Shown here in pieces: positions 1 through 10,172 of a stretch of DNA of 64,000 nt (the first letter of the stretch is position 1; every line of letters starts with the position of its first letter). The DNA comes from Kondoa malvinella (lineage: Eukaryota; Basidiomycota; Agaricostilbomycetes; Agaricostilbales; Kondoaceae): contig BCIM01000017.1 in NCBI GenBank assembly GCA_039545315.1, forward strand, positions 62,001 through 126,000, written 5' to 3'. Position numbers and translations under genes: made by a program. Below the pieces are notes generated by a model, which ran no database searches, was not told the origin of the DNA, and saw only the letters and a program-made list of their open reading frames with translations.

Positions 1-755
1 TCGACTGCAAAATCATCTGATGGCATACCTGAGAAGAGCAAGAATCTCTAGCTCATTCTGGATACGGATAGGCGAAGAAGTGACATAGATTCTCTTGATG
101 GCTACATACGCCGCCTTCTTGCTCAACCTCTTGCTAGCGTGCAAAGTGACTTGCAAATTTTCAGCAGAAGCTTCTTCCTCTTCTGTAAACCTCTTGCGTT
201 TCTTTCCTTTGCTCACTTCGCTCGTTTCTGATGATGTAGGATCAGGCGTAGGAAAAAGAGGATCAACGGTCGAAGTTTTGTGAACTCGATCAATATCGCA
301 AGTGATGCATTCCTGGTGCTGGCACCATTTCAAGTTGTCGAATTGATGATGTCGGAGATCCAAAGCTTTGTATACGGACGAGAAAGTGCCTATCCCACAA
401 CGAAAGTCAGTACTCGATCAAGCGACTACAAGATGCTTTGCTCGCCTTCGCCCAGTCGGTCCACAAGCTTGTACGTGTCCTTCAAGCCAGTAAACTTCTT
501 TTCAAGCTGTTGCATTTCCCAAGCAATGCCTTCGAGTTCTTCATCGCTTCTCGACTCGTTGCTGTCTGCCTCGCTGGCCTCCTCCTCCTCTTGTAGCCCG
601 GCTGTAGGCAGATGAAAAGGATCTTGACACACTTCATCATCTTCAACAGGTTGCAACGCGGAATCGTTAAAGCTATTGTTGTTTTCTGGCTTTTCTGGTG
701 AGGAAACGCCATTGTCCGCGTCCGCTGAAGTGCACAGGTTAATCACTACAGTCAT
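1..755 (-). CDS. CDC7: CDC7/Hsk1 kinase, 5' part, truncated by the window edge
   Basis: Catalytic subunit of the Dbf4-dependent kinase, which phosphorylates MCM helicase subunits in the nucleus to fire replication origins. Exon 1 (about 446-755) has an acidic N-terminal region, then YKLVDRLGEG, the start of the glycine loop. Exon 2 (29-389) completes the loop with TFSSVYKA, carries a roughly 75-residue basic/acidic insert, and reaches AIKRIYVTSSPIRIQNEL, with the ATP-binding lysine and the start of helix C. The insert between the glycine loop and the AIK lysine is typical of CDC7. A GT donor at 28 leads off the left edge, so the HRD/DFG catalytic core is not visible. The intron between the two exons must start with GC. 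Start chosen at the ATG at 755; an in-frame non-ATG-supported extension to 806 is possible. The family call is firm from the loop and the IYVTSSP signature; the start is uncertain. Confidence 0.85.
390..445 (-). other. GC-AG intron inside the CDC7 glycine loop
   Basis: A 56-nt intron starting GCGAGC and ending GATAG, with a TACTGAC branch-site-like sequence. Removing it restores the conserved LGEG-TFSSVY glycine loop in frame. No GT donor nearby gives that protein. Seen in the sequence; use of the GC donor is inferred from protein conservation. Confidence 0.75.
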
Positions 756-973
756 ATCTGCTATAGTTTGACAGTAAACAGAGGCAAGAAAGTAGTTCAA
801 GAGCAAGAGACCTGGGAACGCAAGTCAAATGTCAACAATCGTTTGTTTACCGCTAAAACGCGTCAACTGAATGAGGCGTCACAGGTTCGTTCGCAAGTCC
901 AGTGCAGTCAGGGCGTAATAGCGTGATACATACAAGTCGTTAGCGTAACTATACAACGAAAGCCCCAAAGCCA

Positions 974-2132
974 TTATCCCATCTGTTCTCTACGCGTACA
1001 TCCCGTTACCAACTGCGCATGAGCGTGAGCCAACGCAGTAGGACAGAGAGAGGAGACGCGACGTACAGTTCTGTTTTCTCACCATCTCGTACGAATGTTC
1101 AATCCTCGCCTTCATCCTCCAAGATAAGAAATATTGATAGAGCTGTAGAAGATCAACACGTCAGAGTAGCACATAGTGATGCTACCCAAGACGCTCACCT
1201 GAAGACCTAGATCCACAGCCAGCGCAAACGCAAAGGCGGTATATACAGCCGAAAACCCGCTATTGCAAAACCCTTGTGGGATTCTAGTCGCGTCTTCCGC
1301 AAGGGTTGTGTTCTGGTTCAAGTCTATTGCTGTAGAATTGAAGATCTGGCCTCCGTGATCACATGACCATCTGTAGGTATAAAGCCGCGCACTTAGTCAA
1401 AGTCGACATATACACGGAGATTGCCTACGTGATACCATCCTTGTTACGGTTGAGCATGAAGAGCATAAAGCCGGCGCGAATAGCGACCACGACAAGGACT
1501 AGAGAAGAATGAGCTTGTGTTTGCATTATCCAATATAGAAACTCACTGAAAGGCCAAAGAATGAAGAGAACTCTCCTGTAAGCATTTGGACCTAAATCAG
1601 CTGATGCTGAATCCGGTCGCCGATAACTTACGTCCACAGATACGAGTTGTTCGAGTGCGCAAAGAGAGTCAACAAGCACATTGCGAAGACGCCGATTCCG
1701 ACTGTTCGAACAGTCAGCCTGAGCCGGCAACACGATCGACGATGGCTTACTTCCGCCGTAGATCTGGTATTCGAGGTCGTTGTAGAACTGTTGGGCAAAT
1801 TAAGCATGTTGCACATGTTTGAGCGGAAGTGCACGCGAACAAGTGTCATTCCGTATAAGAAGAGCAAGATCGCTCCAGCCAGACTATACACTCAATCAGC
1901 ATGAGTTGAAGTGCGGTACAGAGCGACTTACTTGTATAGCCCTATGAGGACAGCCAAAGCCTGTCGCCCGGGGTATTCTCGAATCAGCATACGGCGAAGC
2001 AGAGTCACCGGTACTGACCATTGACCCATCTGCATACACGTATCAGCATATACCATCTTTTACTACTTAGAACATACATCTGAGCGGGAAGATGAGAAGA
2101 CAGCTGAACGCAACAATCAGCGCGTCCCCCAT
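974..2132 (-). CDS. Multi-span membrane protein, unknown function
   Basis: About eight short exons joined by GT-AG introns give a protein of roughly 230 residues with five or so hydrophobic segments. The first is MGDALIVAFSCLLIFPLR. Later ones include LAGAILLFLYGMTLVRFYND, a GIGIGVFAMCLLTLFAH helix and RVLFILWPFILVVVAIR. A polar loop follows with two cysteines (WSCDHGGQIFNST and GFCNSG), then a last helix AFAFALAVDLGLQ, and a cytoplasmic-looking basic tail (LSWRMKARIEHSYEM). The topology suggests a plasma-membrane protein with an external, N-glycosylatable loop. I do not recognise a named family. The join between exons 1 and 2 and the last exon (stop at 974) are the weakest parts; another possible start is the ATG at 2029. 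Transcription is toward the 5' end of CDC7, on the same strand. Confidence 0.55.
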
Positions 2133-2681
2133 TTTGACGAGTCTGTGCAGCTTCTCACTTGTCACACCACATGATTTTACGTTTATAAGAGAACAAGAAA
2201 AGGAATGGAAGCAGGAAAAGAGGCAAGCAACGTGCTCAAGCCAAAAGAAATAGGGGGTCACACATTTTGGAAAGGGCTCTCCTATTGGAATGTCCAAACA
2301 ACACTTGAGTCACGTCATCCTTTTCTGCCTGCGCGCGTAGATATTGCACGACCAGCAGCACACAGAGGATCTTTGAGATTCGTCACATTGGGAATGGCTG
2401 CCTGGGTGCAAAGAAGCGCCTCGCCGATTCTAGCACGACATCTGCCAACACCGATGTCTCATACTGCTTCTGCATACATTTCATTGCCTGGGTGTGATAT
2501 CTCTGAATCCCTCATCAGCTGCTCGCTGTTCCGGCAGCGGTGCTGACTGATCCACATGTCAAAACATGCGTTCTGTCTATTCTTACTTCTGAGCTCTCGA
2601 TCCGTGACTGCGACTCTGTGAATCTGTGAATCTGCATGTTGTGATATCTTGTTGTCTCTTTGTGTACCTTTCTGCTCGGAA
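2133..2681. other. Intergenic region, promoter side of the first acetyltransferase
   Basis: No convincing gene. The open frame on the plus strand at 2205-2546 has no recognisable features. The stretch from about 2437 onward is the first copy of the duplicated promoter: the words gacatctgccaaca and tgctgactgatccacatg recur at about 3555 and 3660. Confidence 0.5.
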
Positions 2682-3481
2682 ATGTCTAAAATACAACTCA
2701 AGCCTATTAATCACTTATCGGAATCGGAAGCGAAACTACTCTATGAGCAGCGTGTGCTGTGCGGATGGAACATAGATCTGGTTGAACTCTGGCGGCAGCA
2801 AATACGAGATGGAGATCGAGTGCGTTCGCGCTTCTCTTCAGTCGGGGAGAAATGCTGATCTGGTGGGTATAGCTCATGTGGTGGATTCTCTTTGAGGGGA
2901 ATGATGATCCAATAGGACATATAGGACTGTTCGTCCTTTTCTCGTCTTTGCTAGGCTTTAGCTTATTCAAAGTGATGAATAGAGCCTTGGTAGACTACAA
3001 AAACGACCTGACCCTCGCAGACAAAGCAACCGGACGAGCAAATATCAACACATTCTTCATCCTACCGCAATATCAAGGCTCTGGAGCAGGTCGAAATGCC
3101 ATGGACGCAGTGGAAGCAGAAGCAGCAAATGAAAAGTATGGCATCAAAGTATTGACGCTCGATACGGATCATCCGAAACATTTAAAGGAAGAGACTTGGA
3201 AAGCTTTAGCTGGACCCGATTGGGAAAAGAGGGTGCCAAAAATTAGCCTGCTGGATTGTCAGTCTTCTTCTTTCTTTGCGACCTTGTTCCTATGGTCTGA
3301 CTGTGAGTAGGGTATCAACGAAGAGGGTACAAGCCTTAGTAGGCCTATCGTTCAATGTCTCTACACCCTGTGCTGAACCTCATACTGCAGCAAAGAAGAG
3401 CTTAGGTACAAAGTCAAAAGCTATGATGGCAAGCAGGATCTTGAGCTCTATGGCTTGTTTATGGAAAAGCAAATAGCATGA
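2682..3481 (+). CDS. GNAT-family N-acetyltransferase, copy A
   Basis: A five-exon gene encoding about 200 residues. The acetyl-CoA-binding motif A is visible as QYQGSGAGRNAMDAVEAEA (Q-x-x-G-x-G/A type), after a strand NTFFILP and followed by GIKVLTLDT. An upstream GHIGL strand fits the GNAT beta sheet. Start chosen at the ATG before SKIQLKPI, which matches the start of copy B. Introns interrupt after RDGDR, after GHIGL, after the motif A exon and in GYKPY; the last exon ends MEKQIA. Substrate unknown: GNAT enzymes acetylate amines on antibiotics, polyamines, amino acids or proteins. The adjacent copy B has the same exon structure, so the pair is a recent local duplication; both copies look intact. 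Confidence 0.75.
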
Positions 3482-3787
3482 CATGATTTGCTTTGAAGAC
3501 CGCGATGAAAGGTCTCGAGACATGACGCATGCAGTCGTTCGCCAACTCTTGTTCGACATCTGCCAACAATCGGTCTACTGTGCTGGCCCGACGCGTGCAT
3601 AGGCGGCTATCGATAGTACTACAGTCCTCGACAGCAGCTGGCTACTCCCTCGGAAGTAATGCTGACTGATCCACATGCATTCTCACAACTTTTTGCTTCA
3701 CTGCTCTTCTTCCGTGACTGCGACTCTGTATATACCAGTCTGCCCTGATACCTTGTCTCTGACCTCCACTTTTGTGCTGTCCTCGTC

Positions 3788-4582
3788 ATGTCAAATATCC
3801 AACTCAAGCATGTAGACCCCGAATCAGAAACGGAAGCGAAAACACTATATGAGCAGCGCGTGCTTTGCGGATGGAATTCAGATCTTATAGATCTCTGGAG
3901 GCAGCAGATACGAGATGGTGATCGGGTTCGTTTGCCTAGTCTAGTAAAGGGAGAAGACTTGATGATTTTGATACAGCTCATGTGGTGGATCATGCTCGAC
4001 GGAATGACAGAGCCGATAGGACATATAGGACTGTCTGTCTCTCTACTGCTACGCTGAATACCCGCTTACAATGTAGGGCCGTACAGAGCACTGGTCGACT
4101 ACAAAAAGGACTTCACGTTAGCCGATAAATCAACAGGACGGGCGAGCATCAATACATTCTTTATCCTGCCTCAATGTCAAGGCTCAGGAGCGGGTCGGGC
4201 GGCAATGGATGCAGTGGAAGCTGAAGCTGCAAAACCAGAGTATGGAATTAAAGTGTTGACTCTGGATACCTTTCATCCGAAACATTTGGTCGATCAGACA
4301 TGGAAAGATTTGGGCGGACCAGACTGGGAAAAGATGAAGCCTAAGATGTCGAACAGCCAATGTCGGTTTTTCTCCTGTGGTATACCTTGCTGTCCTGATC
4401 ATCTTCGCTTGCAAGGGTATGAACGAAGAGGGTACAAGCCATAGTAAGCTGAATAGTCTGTGTCAACAAATGTGCTGATCTCGTTGAGCAGTAAAGAGGA
4501 GGTCAGGTATCACGCCAAGAGCTACGACGGGACGCAAGATCTTGACTTTTACGGCATTTTCATGGAAAAGCAAATAGCATAA
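3788..4582 (+). CDS. GNAT-family N-acetyltransferase, copy B
   Basis: Second member of the tandem pair, about 200 residues in five exons at the same positions as copy A. It starts MSNIQLKHVDPESETEAK and shows motif A as QCQGSGAGRAAMDAVEAEA. The C terminus is WYERRGYKPY, then a last exon ending FMEKQIA. Relative to copy A, the changes are scattered substitutions with no stop or frameshift, so both copies appear under constraint. The second intron must end at the CAG before AGCACTGG for the frame to match copy A (GHIGL-ALVDYK). Function by family only: acetyl transfer from acetyl-CoA to an unknown amine. It is convergent with the FAD-binding gene, about 60 bp between stops. Confidence 0.75.
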
Positions 4583-4640
4583 CATTAAACCTCACGGCCA
4601 GCCTACACTGCCTGATCGAATACGCTCGTGTGCTTTTGCT

Positions 4641-6373
4641 CTATTCTATCTTGCTCTTCGCTCTGCCATCTATCTGGCCATATAGTTTCTCCCATACCAA
4701 TCCAACACCCGAGACCACCAACAACCGTCTGAACAGCTCGAACAGTTGAATTACCGCACTCAACACCGAGCCTCCTTCCACATTATCCCTCTCCGCCGGA
4801 TAAATCTCGAAAGGACACGTCACACCAGGTAAAGCAGCCGCTGCTCTCAAACCACTCGAGAAGCCATCCTCGTGAAAACCATACTTTGTCCAAGCGCCTG
4901 CGAACGACAATCCTCTTTTGTTTTGTATTTTGTGTAATTCACCCTGAGCAGCAACACTTTGACCCGTCATGAGTGGATGTTCGTACTCCCAAGAACCGTG
5001 CGTCTTTTCCAGTGCGGGTGGGTAAGGTGGATTGAGAGTGACTAAGACTGGACCGTATTTCTCTTCTGGGATCGATTGGAGTAGGTTCATCCAGTATGTC
5101 AGGGCTACGTTGTTGACATTCGCGCGACCGGAGGATTTGTCGGTTGCTGTGAGGTAGTTCCATGCAGCGTAAGCGACTCTTCGTTGCGGCATAAGCTGCA
5201 CTCAGGCATAAGTCACTATCAAATAGAAGGAACAAGGTACTTACAGCTTTGTCCGAATGCAAAGTAGCTACATTTTTACCAAATTGAAACTGACTCAGTA
5301 TCCTTTTTTCTTCTTCTGTGGCGGCGTCGCCGAGTATACCTAGCGTAGTATCCGCATGGGAGGCGAAGATGACATGATCGAATTCTTGTGATTTCCCGGA
5401 AGGAGTATGTAGCAGATATCGCTGGGCTGAACGAGAGATGGAGGAGATAGGTGTGTTCAGATGCAGCTGATCTTTAGGAAGCTTGTCGATAATAGAATTG
5501 ACATAGGTGATGCTGTGTAAGCTCAGTCAGATCGGATCGCTCGACAGCGGGAGCAGAACTACCTTCCATTTTTTACAGTCAGCCATTGTGGTTGCCCAAG
5601 TATCTGAAGCAGGTGATGATTGTGCAAGAAACGAATCAGAGTCAGAGCCGGGAAGTCGAGTGCAGCTGCATCTGGCGGTGTTGACCAGACAGCAGCCGTC
5701 ATAGGCTAAGCAAGACTCAGTCTATGAATGCGGAGCAGGGAGAGACTAACGTACAAGAAGGTAATTATCCTTGAATGCATTTCCGTAACCATTTGCGTCC
5801 AGATATTGACCAATGCTTTGTTTCGAATTCGGATGCGAAGCCAAATACCTCGGCGCAAAAGTATTGAAGCGAATGATATCCCATATCATACGCCAATGAG
5901 AAGGACTGAATAGATTGATCGTCTGCGCAAAAAGCGCTGAAGGCGATGTTCCAGCCCATTCGAACAGCCCTCGATCTCGAGTAACAGAGAAGGACATGTT
6001 TGATTCAAGGATAGGAACCTTCTTGACATTTCGTAAGAAGCGTAGAAAGTTTGGATAGGTTACTGGGTTGAAAACAATGAATCCGCTGTTGAAATCGTCA
6101 TCAGCCGTAGGATCAACGGTATGCACAGGGAAAAGACTCGCGTATCGACGTTAATCTCATGATCCGACCCTTTTGGCTTGAAAGAGACTGTATGCGTATG
6201 TCCACCGACATAGTCTGCCGCTTCAAAGAGGTGTACTTCATGTGACGAGCATTCGTTCAGCAGCTGATAATAGAGTGATCGGACTTCAGTTCTATCTCTT
6301 AGAGCAGATTTCGGAGACTCACATAGGTCGCTGCTAGCCCGCTTACGCCGCTTCCGACTACAGCTACTTTCAT
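4641..6373 (-). CDS. FAD/NAD-binding amine-oxidase-like protein (COG2907 type)
   Basis: Predicted flavoprotein of about 430-450 residues. The N terminus, MKVAVVGSGVSGLAATY, is a Rossmann dinucleotide-binding motif (GxGxxG). It is followed by VHLFEAADYVGGHTHTV and INVDTGFIVFN, hallmarks of the COG2907 predicted NAD/FAD-binding proteins. These are often found with cyclopropane-fatty-acid synthases in bacteria, so a role in lipid modification is possible but not shown here. Later exons give FEWAGTSPSALF, a DHVIFASHADTTL segment and a C-terminal SFAGAWTKYGFHEDGF block that matches the FAD-closing part of the family. The third exon joins through a GC-AG intron. Divergent from the next gene with only 87 bp between start codons, suggesting a shared promoter. 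Confidence 0.8.
6086..6141 (-). other. GC-AG intron in the COG2907-like gene
   Basis: A 56-nt intron beginning GCGAGT and ending CAACAG. Removing it joins INVDT to GFIVFN, a strongly conserved block. The nearby GT (in the word gtcgat) is in the wrong phase. It has the same length and GCGAG start as the CDC7 intron. Confidence 0.8.
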
Positions 6374-6460
6374 TCGGTTGTTGGACGATAAGAGAGTTGC
6401 TTCCTACCACCACGCGAGCAGTGATACCAGCTGCCAAATAGATACCTTGAGCAGCTCAAC
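6374..6460. promoter_or_regulatory. Short divergent promoter region
   Basis: Only 87 bp separate the start codons of the FAD protein (minus) and the cyclotransferase-like protein (plus), so the two probably share promoter elements. I see no clear TATA box. Confidence 0.4.
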
Positions 6461-6967
6461 ATGGCTTCCGTCAAGTCTGATCTCCCTCAGCTGGAAACGA
6501 TGTTCTTCTACGGGACCCTCATCAATGCACAAATTCTCGCTCGAGTTTTGGCTCGCCCTATATCCTCTCTGATCGTCAGCCCTGCTACACTACCCAACTA
6601 TTGTAGACATCATGTCAAGGGAGCAGACTACCCAGCCGTAATAACAGCAGAAGAAAGTCTGACTATACGTCCGTTCAAGAAAGATCTCAATGTTCAAGGA
6701 ACCTCTGTGCAAGGCCTCACTTCAAGAGACATCCGGTTCCTCGATGCGTTCGAAGGGGACGAGTATGAACGAATCGCGGTTCAAGTATCGACATCTGCTG
6801 GTGTTCAATGGGCATATGTGTACAGATGGACAGGCGGACTGAGTAATTTGTCACCGGATTTGTGGAAGTATGAGGACTTCTTGAGGGATAAAGCGCACAG
6901 ATGGGTTGGGACGTCGAGAGATGAGGCGGAATATAGAGAGGCGGATCTCTTAAGGCAGGCCATATGA
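6461..6967 (+). CDS. Gamma-glutamylcyclotransferase / AIG2-like protein
   Basis: Single-exon gene, 168 residues. Near the N terminus it has MFFYGTLINAQIL, the YGTL substrate-loop signature of the GGCT/AIG2-like fold. A GADYPAVI segment and the acidic FLDAFEGDEYERIAVQV block contain the family's conserved E residues (DxFEGxxYxR). Such enzymes release 5-oxoproline from gamma-glutamyl compounds or from glutathione, but fungal AIG2-like proteins are mostly uncharacterised, so the substrate is open. Start taken at the first ATG; a second ATG at MFFYG would lose 13 residues. Confidence 0.8.
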   Translation: MASVKSDLPQLETMFFYGTLINAQILARVLARPISSLIVSPATLPNYCRHHVKGADYPAVITAEESLTIRPFKKDLNVQGTSVQGLTSRDIRFLDAFEGDEYERIAVQVSTSAGVQWAYVYRWTGGLSNLSPDLWKYEDFLRDKAHRWVGTSRDEAEYREADLLRQAI

Positions 6968-7115
6968 AATCGATCAACGTCTGGTCGACAATATTAATGG
7001 CAAGCAAAGAGTTGATGCGAATCTTCAAGAGGTCCTTGATATGCGATGTTTGGCTGGGCAGATAGAAGGCGGATCTGACCAAGAGCTGTTGAGCCGTGAG
7101 CAGTAAGCCACCGCA

Positions 7116-7371
7116 CTATCGCAAAGCTGCAAGAAAGGGCAAGCTGACGACTAGAAGTAGAACCGAGGCACACAAGACGTAGAGCAGGAAGAGATGCTCG
7201 TCACTCGAGTCTGCCGCCCGGTAAGGACAACGGTACGAAAGGCAGTACGGTAGAAGGACAGCTCAGAGATGATACAAAGTAGAACGATGCAGATAGTCAA
7301 GTCTTTACAGCTTCTTTCATGTTCCATTGAATCTCTTTTCCTTCGGACGAACGAGCCTCAGCCTGAGACAT
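7116..7371 (-). CDS. Possible small tail-anchored protein (low confidence)
   Basis: Forty-six bases after the hydrolase stop an ATG opens a hydrophilic start, MSQAEARSSEGKEIQWNMK, followed by a GT donor (GTAAAG). A downstream frame reads HLFLLYVLCASVLLLVVSLPF, a good membrane helix, before a stop at 7116. Joining them needs a roughly 110-nt intron with a GAG acceptor that I cannot verify. If real, this is a tail-anchored protein of about 47 residues. It could equally be 3' UTR of the hydrolase. The rest of the 6968-7416 gap holds nothing else I can support. Confidence 0.25.
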
Positions 7372-7416
7372 TCCACCGAAAGAGATGCTCACATCTAGAG
7401 CCTACTATATTTGTCT

Positions 7417-8842
7417 TCAGCCATGTAACCTGATCCGCAGAGTGAGAGGATCTACTTTCTTGCTGTCCGCTGCATCTTGCTTATCGAGCCAAGCGTTGAC
7501 ATCGCTGAGCCACTTTTCTGCTTCTTCCGTATGAGGCATATGTGATGATCCTGCGTTGTCACTCAGACATGTAGTAAGGAGAAAGTCGGGAGCTAACCAT
7601 CGTACTAAAGCATAACGTCAGGATAATAAAAAGAGACAAAATAGCATAAGACGCACAATATACCACTCTGATCCTTTGATCCTCTCCTGAATCCTCTTCG
7701 TGACCCAGTGATTCACCTCATCATATTTCCCATTCACATGCAAAACAGGAATCTTGATCTCTCCCAAACGATCTTCAAGCGTCTCATCTTTCATGGAACC
7801 GACTACTGTGAATTCGTTCGGACCATTCATGCAATTGTATACTGTTGTGTCCTTTTCTGATTCAGAAAAGGTGTAGGATACTTCTGCTGGCATGGGTTGT
7901 TTTCGACAGACGTGAAGGCTGTAGAAATACTCAGAGGAAAACTATCCAAGTATCAGCTTTCGTATAGAATGTCATTGATGCGACTGGTCATACCTTGAAT
8001 TTATCGCTTTCGTAGTCGCCTGTCTTCAGGCCATGCTGGATGTTTCGCTTGTGCTCTTCTGGCAATTGCTCAATCCAGTCCATGCAGCCTTCCTGTACTC
8101 TACTCAGTAGATATCGAGTTACAAAGACAAAGACGTACAGAGAATTTGGCCCAGCTGGCGATCCCATCAGCATTAACAAAGCCTTTGAAACCTTTCGGCT
8201 GTTCCAAAGCATGACTGAAGCCAAGGTAGCCTCCCCATGATTGTCCGATAACATAGTCTATTCTCGTCAGTCTGAATCACCTAGGATTGTGACAGACTTA
8301 CATGATTCAATCTTGAGATGTGCAATCAACCCGTTCAATTCTTTCAAGAAGAGCTCTGGAATCCAAAAAGCTGCGTCGCCTGCTTTCTCTCGTAGATGTG
8401 TGCTGTTACCACAGCCTATCTGACTATTAGGAACATGAGCATGTGCGGGATAACGCTGAGTGCTCGCTCACTCGTAATGGATCACAGCACGTTTCTCCGA
8501 AGCTAGATTGGCCATTTGTAGAGTGTACGAATGCGTCGCTCCTGTTGCAGATTCAGTATGCGTTTCGAGAGGCTTTCGATCATGCTAACCTGGGCCTCCG
8601 TGCAACACAATCTGTTTCGGTCAATGAGCTTGATGCGCTGGACAGAGAAGGGACTTACAACTGGGGACAGAGTAGAGGTGCTCAAGTCGCCTGTGATGCG
8701 GTACCACGTCTTGTATCCCTGCCATTCATAATAGCCTTGCGATGTTGGGTCTGCAGCTCAGCTTTAGTTATGGCAACCCTTCGATAGTGCTGCGCAGTGC
8801 GGGCGACTCACCTGGAATACCAGGAAACGAAGGCAACGACAT
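7417..8842 (-). CDS. Alpha/beta hydrolase, proline iminopeptidase (S33) type
   Basis: Multi-exon gene. It starts MSLPSFPGIPDPTSQGYYEW; a VLHGGPG oxyanion-hole motif follows, split by an intron, and then VIHYDQIGCGNS. The nucleophile elbow is VIGQSWGGYLGFSHALEQPK (GxSxG). Later exons give the family signature MNGPNEFTVVGSMKD, the acid-residue region IPVLHVNGKYDEV and the catalytic-His region DGSSHMPHTEE. These match peptidase S33 / proline iminopeptidase-like enzymes, which remove N-terminal proline or hydrolyse small amides. Many fungal members act on secondary metabolites instead, so the substrate is unknown. Probably cytosolic, as no signal peptide is seen. Divergent from MOG1 with 66 bp between starts. 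Confidence 0.82.
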
Positions 8843-8908
8843 GTCTCTGTTCTTCTCCAAGCCTTGCTGCACTTCGCTATTTACGGCACAGCTTGAATTA
8901 GCACCACC

Positions 8909-9497
8909 ATGTCACGCCGCTATGAACTCTTTGGCGGTGCCATCACGCTCGCCCTGCCCACTGGATTGATCGACGTGGCCGAATTGCGCGACGTAGCAGA
9001 CACTCAGGAAGTCTACGTCGAAAAAGATTCGACCGTCTCTTATTTGATAGACATTACCCAATCTGTCCCTGTGGCCATTGAGGAACCCAAGAAAGCTATT
9101 GAATTTCATTATGAAGGGTTGGCGGAGGAGAACAGAGCAGCGGAGAGTAGGATTCGGTCGGTTGATGTCCAAGCCGTGCAAGTAAAGGGAGAATGTCATG
9201 GACCGGTATTGCTCATAGGCCAGCAAGCGGTTGCGAAATTCAGGCAGGGAAATGATCAGGCTGAACTGGTGGATGTCTTTATGGCTCTTTGGCGAATCCC
9301 TAGCAAGAACGCAGAGGTTGTCTTGACTGTATGTTTATCCTACTAGGGTGTTTCCATGCTCATGCGTATGGTAGGTCAACGTACCTCACACGGACGAGCC
9401 GCAGAAGAGGCAGCTGTCGGAATATGAAAGCATCTTTAGGGCGGCAGCAACCTCTTTTCGGATAGAAGATTATAGCCTGTTTGCTGGCTCTGCGTAA
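8909..9497 (+). CDS. MOG1: Mog1 family Ran-binding nuclear import factor
   Basis: Two exons, about 180 residues. The N terminus RRYELFGGAITLALPTGLID, followed by DVADTQEVYV, matches Mog1 (LFGGAI, P..F.DVS..R.VPD.QEV). Mog1 binds Ran GTPase and promotes nucleotide release, supporting nuclear protein import. The second exon encodes VNVPHTDEPQKRQ and ends in FRIEDYSLFAGSA, consistent with the family's C terminus. The intron begins GTATGT at about 9329. The gene appears intact. Confidence 0.85.
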
Positions 9498-9637
9498 ATT
9501 AGATGGTATTGTGAGTGGATTCTCTGCGCTATCAATTCGATTAACTCAGCTGTCTATCCTCGCAGCGTTGAAGTCCTACTACCCATCCAAAACCGATGAC
9601 TTGCCCTTCAAGCAGCTTCATATGAAGGGAACATAGC

Positions 9638-9898
9638 TTAGCAGAAGTCGTCAAAGAAGAGCATTATCTCATGCTTCTGGATGATGTGAGTCATCACCTC
9701 CAATTCAGATGCATTAGCTGACATCTGCGGACAGAGCCGACATGATGCAGCCTGAAATCTCATTTCACCCGGTCCTAGATCTCTTTGTCTGATGTCTCGT
9801 ATCGCTGGACTCTCCTGCGTCTGATTGGGCACCAACGTGCTTGTCTGCCAATTTTCTTTGCTTCTCCTCAATCTTTCATCACGCTCTTGACAAGCCAT
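9638..9898 (-). CDS. Small C2H2-like zinc-finger protein (candidate)
   Basis: Uninterrupted 86-codon frame. It starts MACQERDERLRRSKENW and is charged over the first 50 residues. It then shows CRLCPQM...VMTHIIQKH, spacing C-x2-C-x14-H-x4-H, close to a C2H2 zinc finger though two residues longer than the classical loop. It ends LFFDDFC. It lies in the 9498-10172 gap, tail to tail with MOG1. No family recognised; the ordered Cys/His pairs make a chance frame less likely, but expression is unproven. The rest of the gap shows nothing supportable. Confidence 0.4.
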   Translation of the reverse strand: MACQERDERLRRSKENWQTSTLVPNQTQESPAIRDIRQRDLGPGEMRFQAASCRLCPQMSANASELEVMTHIIQKHEIMLFFDDFC

Positions 9899-10172
9899 AC
9901 TATCATTCGTATTCTGCTACACGTATGAGCTAGTACCAACCAGTCTGTCCTTTATCGGGCTGTCATCTAGGGCACGAGTAATCCTAGCGGTTATCAGAAT
10001 CCACAGTCGAGATAAAGGCTCAAGTCAAATCGTTGCTGCTTCCCATTGTATACTCGACAGATTAAGTGTGATATGCATGCATGTATATAGTACTGTGCCG
10101 TCTTGTCAGCTCCAATCGTCAGCAATATCACTTTGACATACCAACAATTACAATGACTTCATGAACCTCTTC

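Larger units (their letters stand above)
2437..4582 (+). repeat. Tandem duplication, about 1.1 kb unit, promoter plus acetyltransferase gene
   Basis: Two direct copies lie head to tail (about 2437-3481 and 3555-4582). Shared non-coding landmarks are offset by 1118-1119 bp and the start codons by 1106 bp, so small indels have accumulated. Coding copies share every intron position and most residues, while introns have diverged. This indicates duplication of a whole gene with its promoter. Confidence 0.85.
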
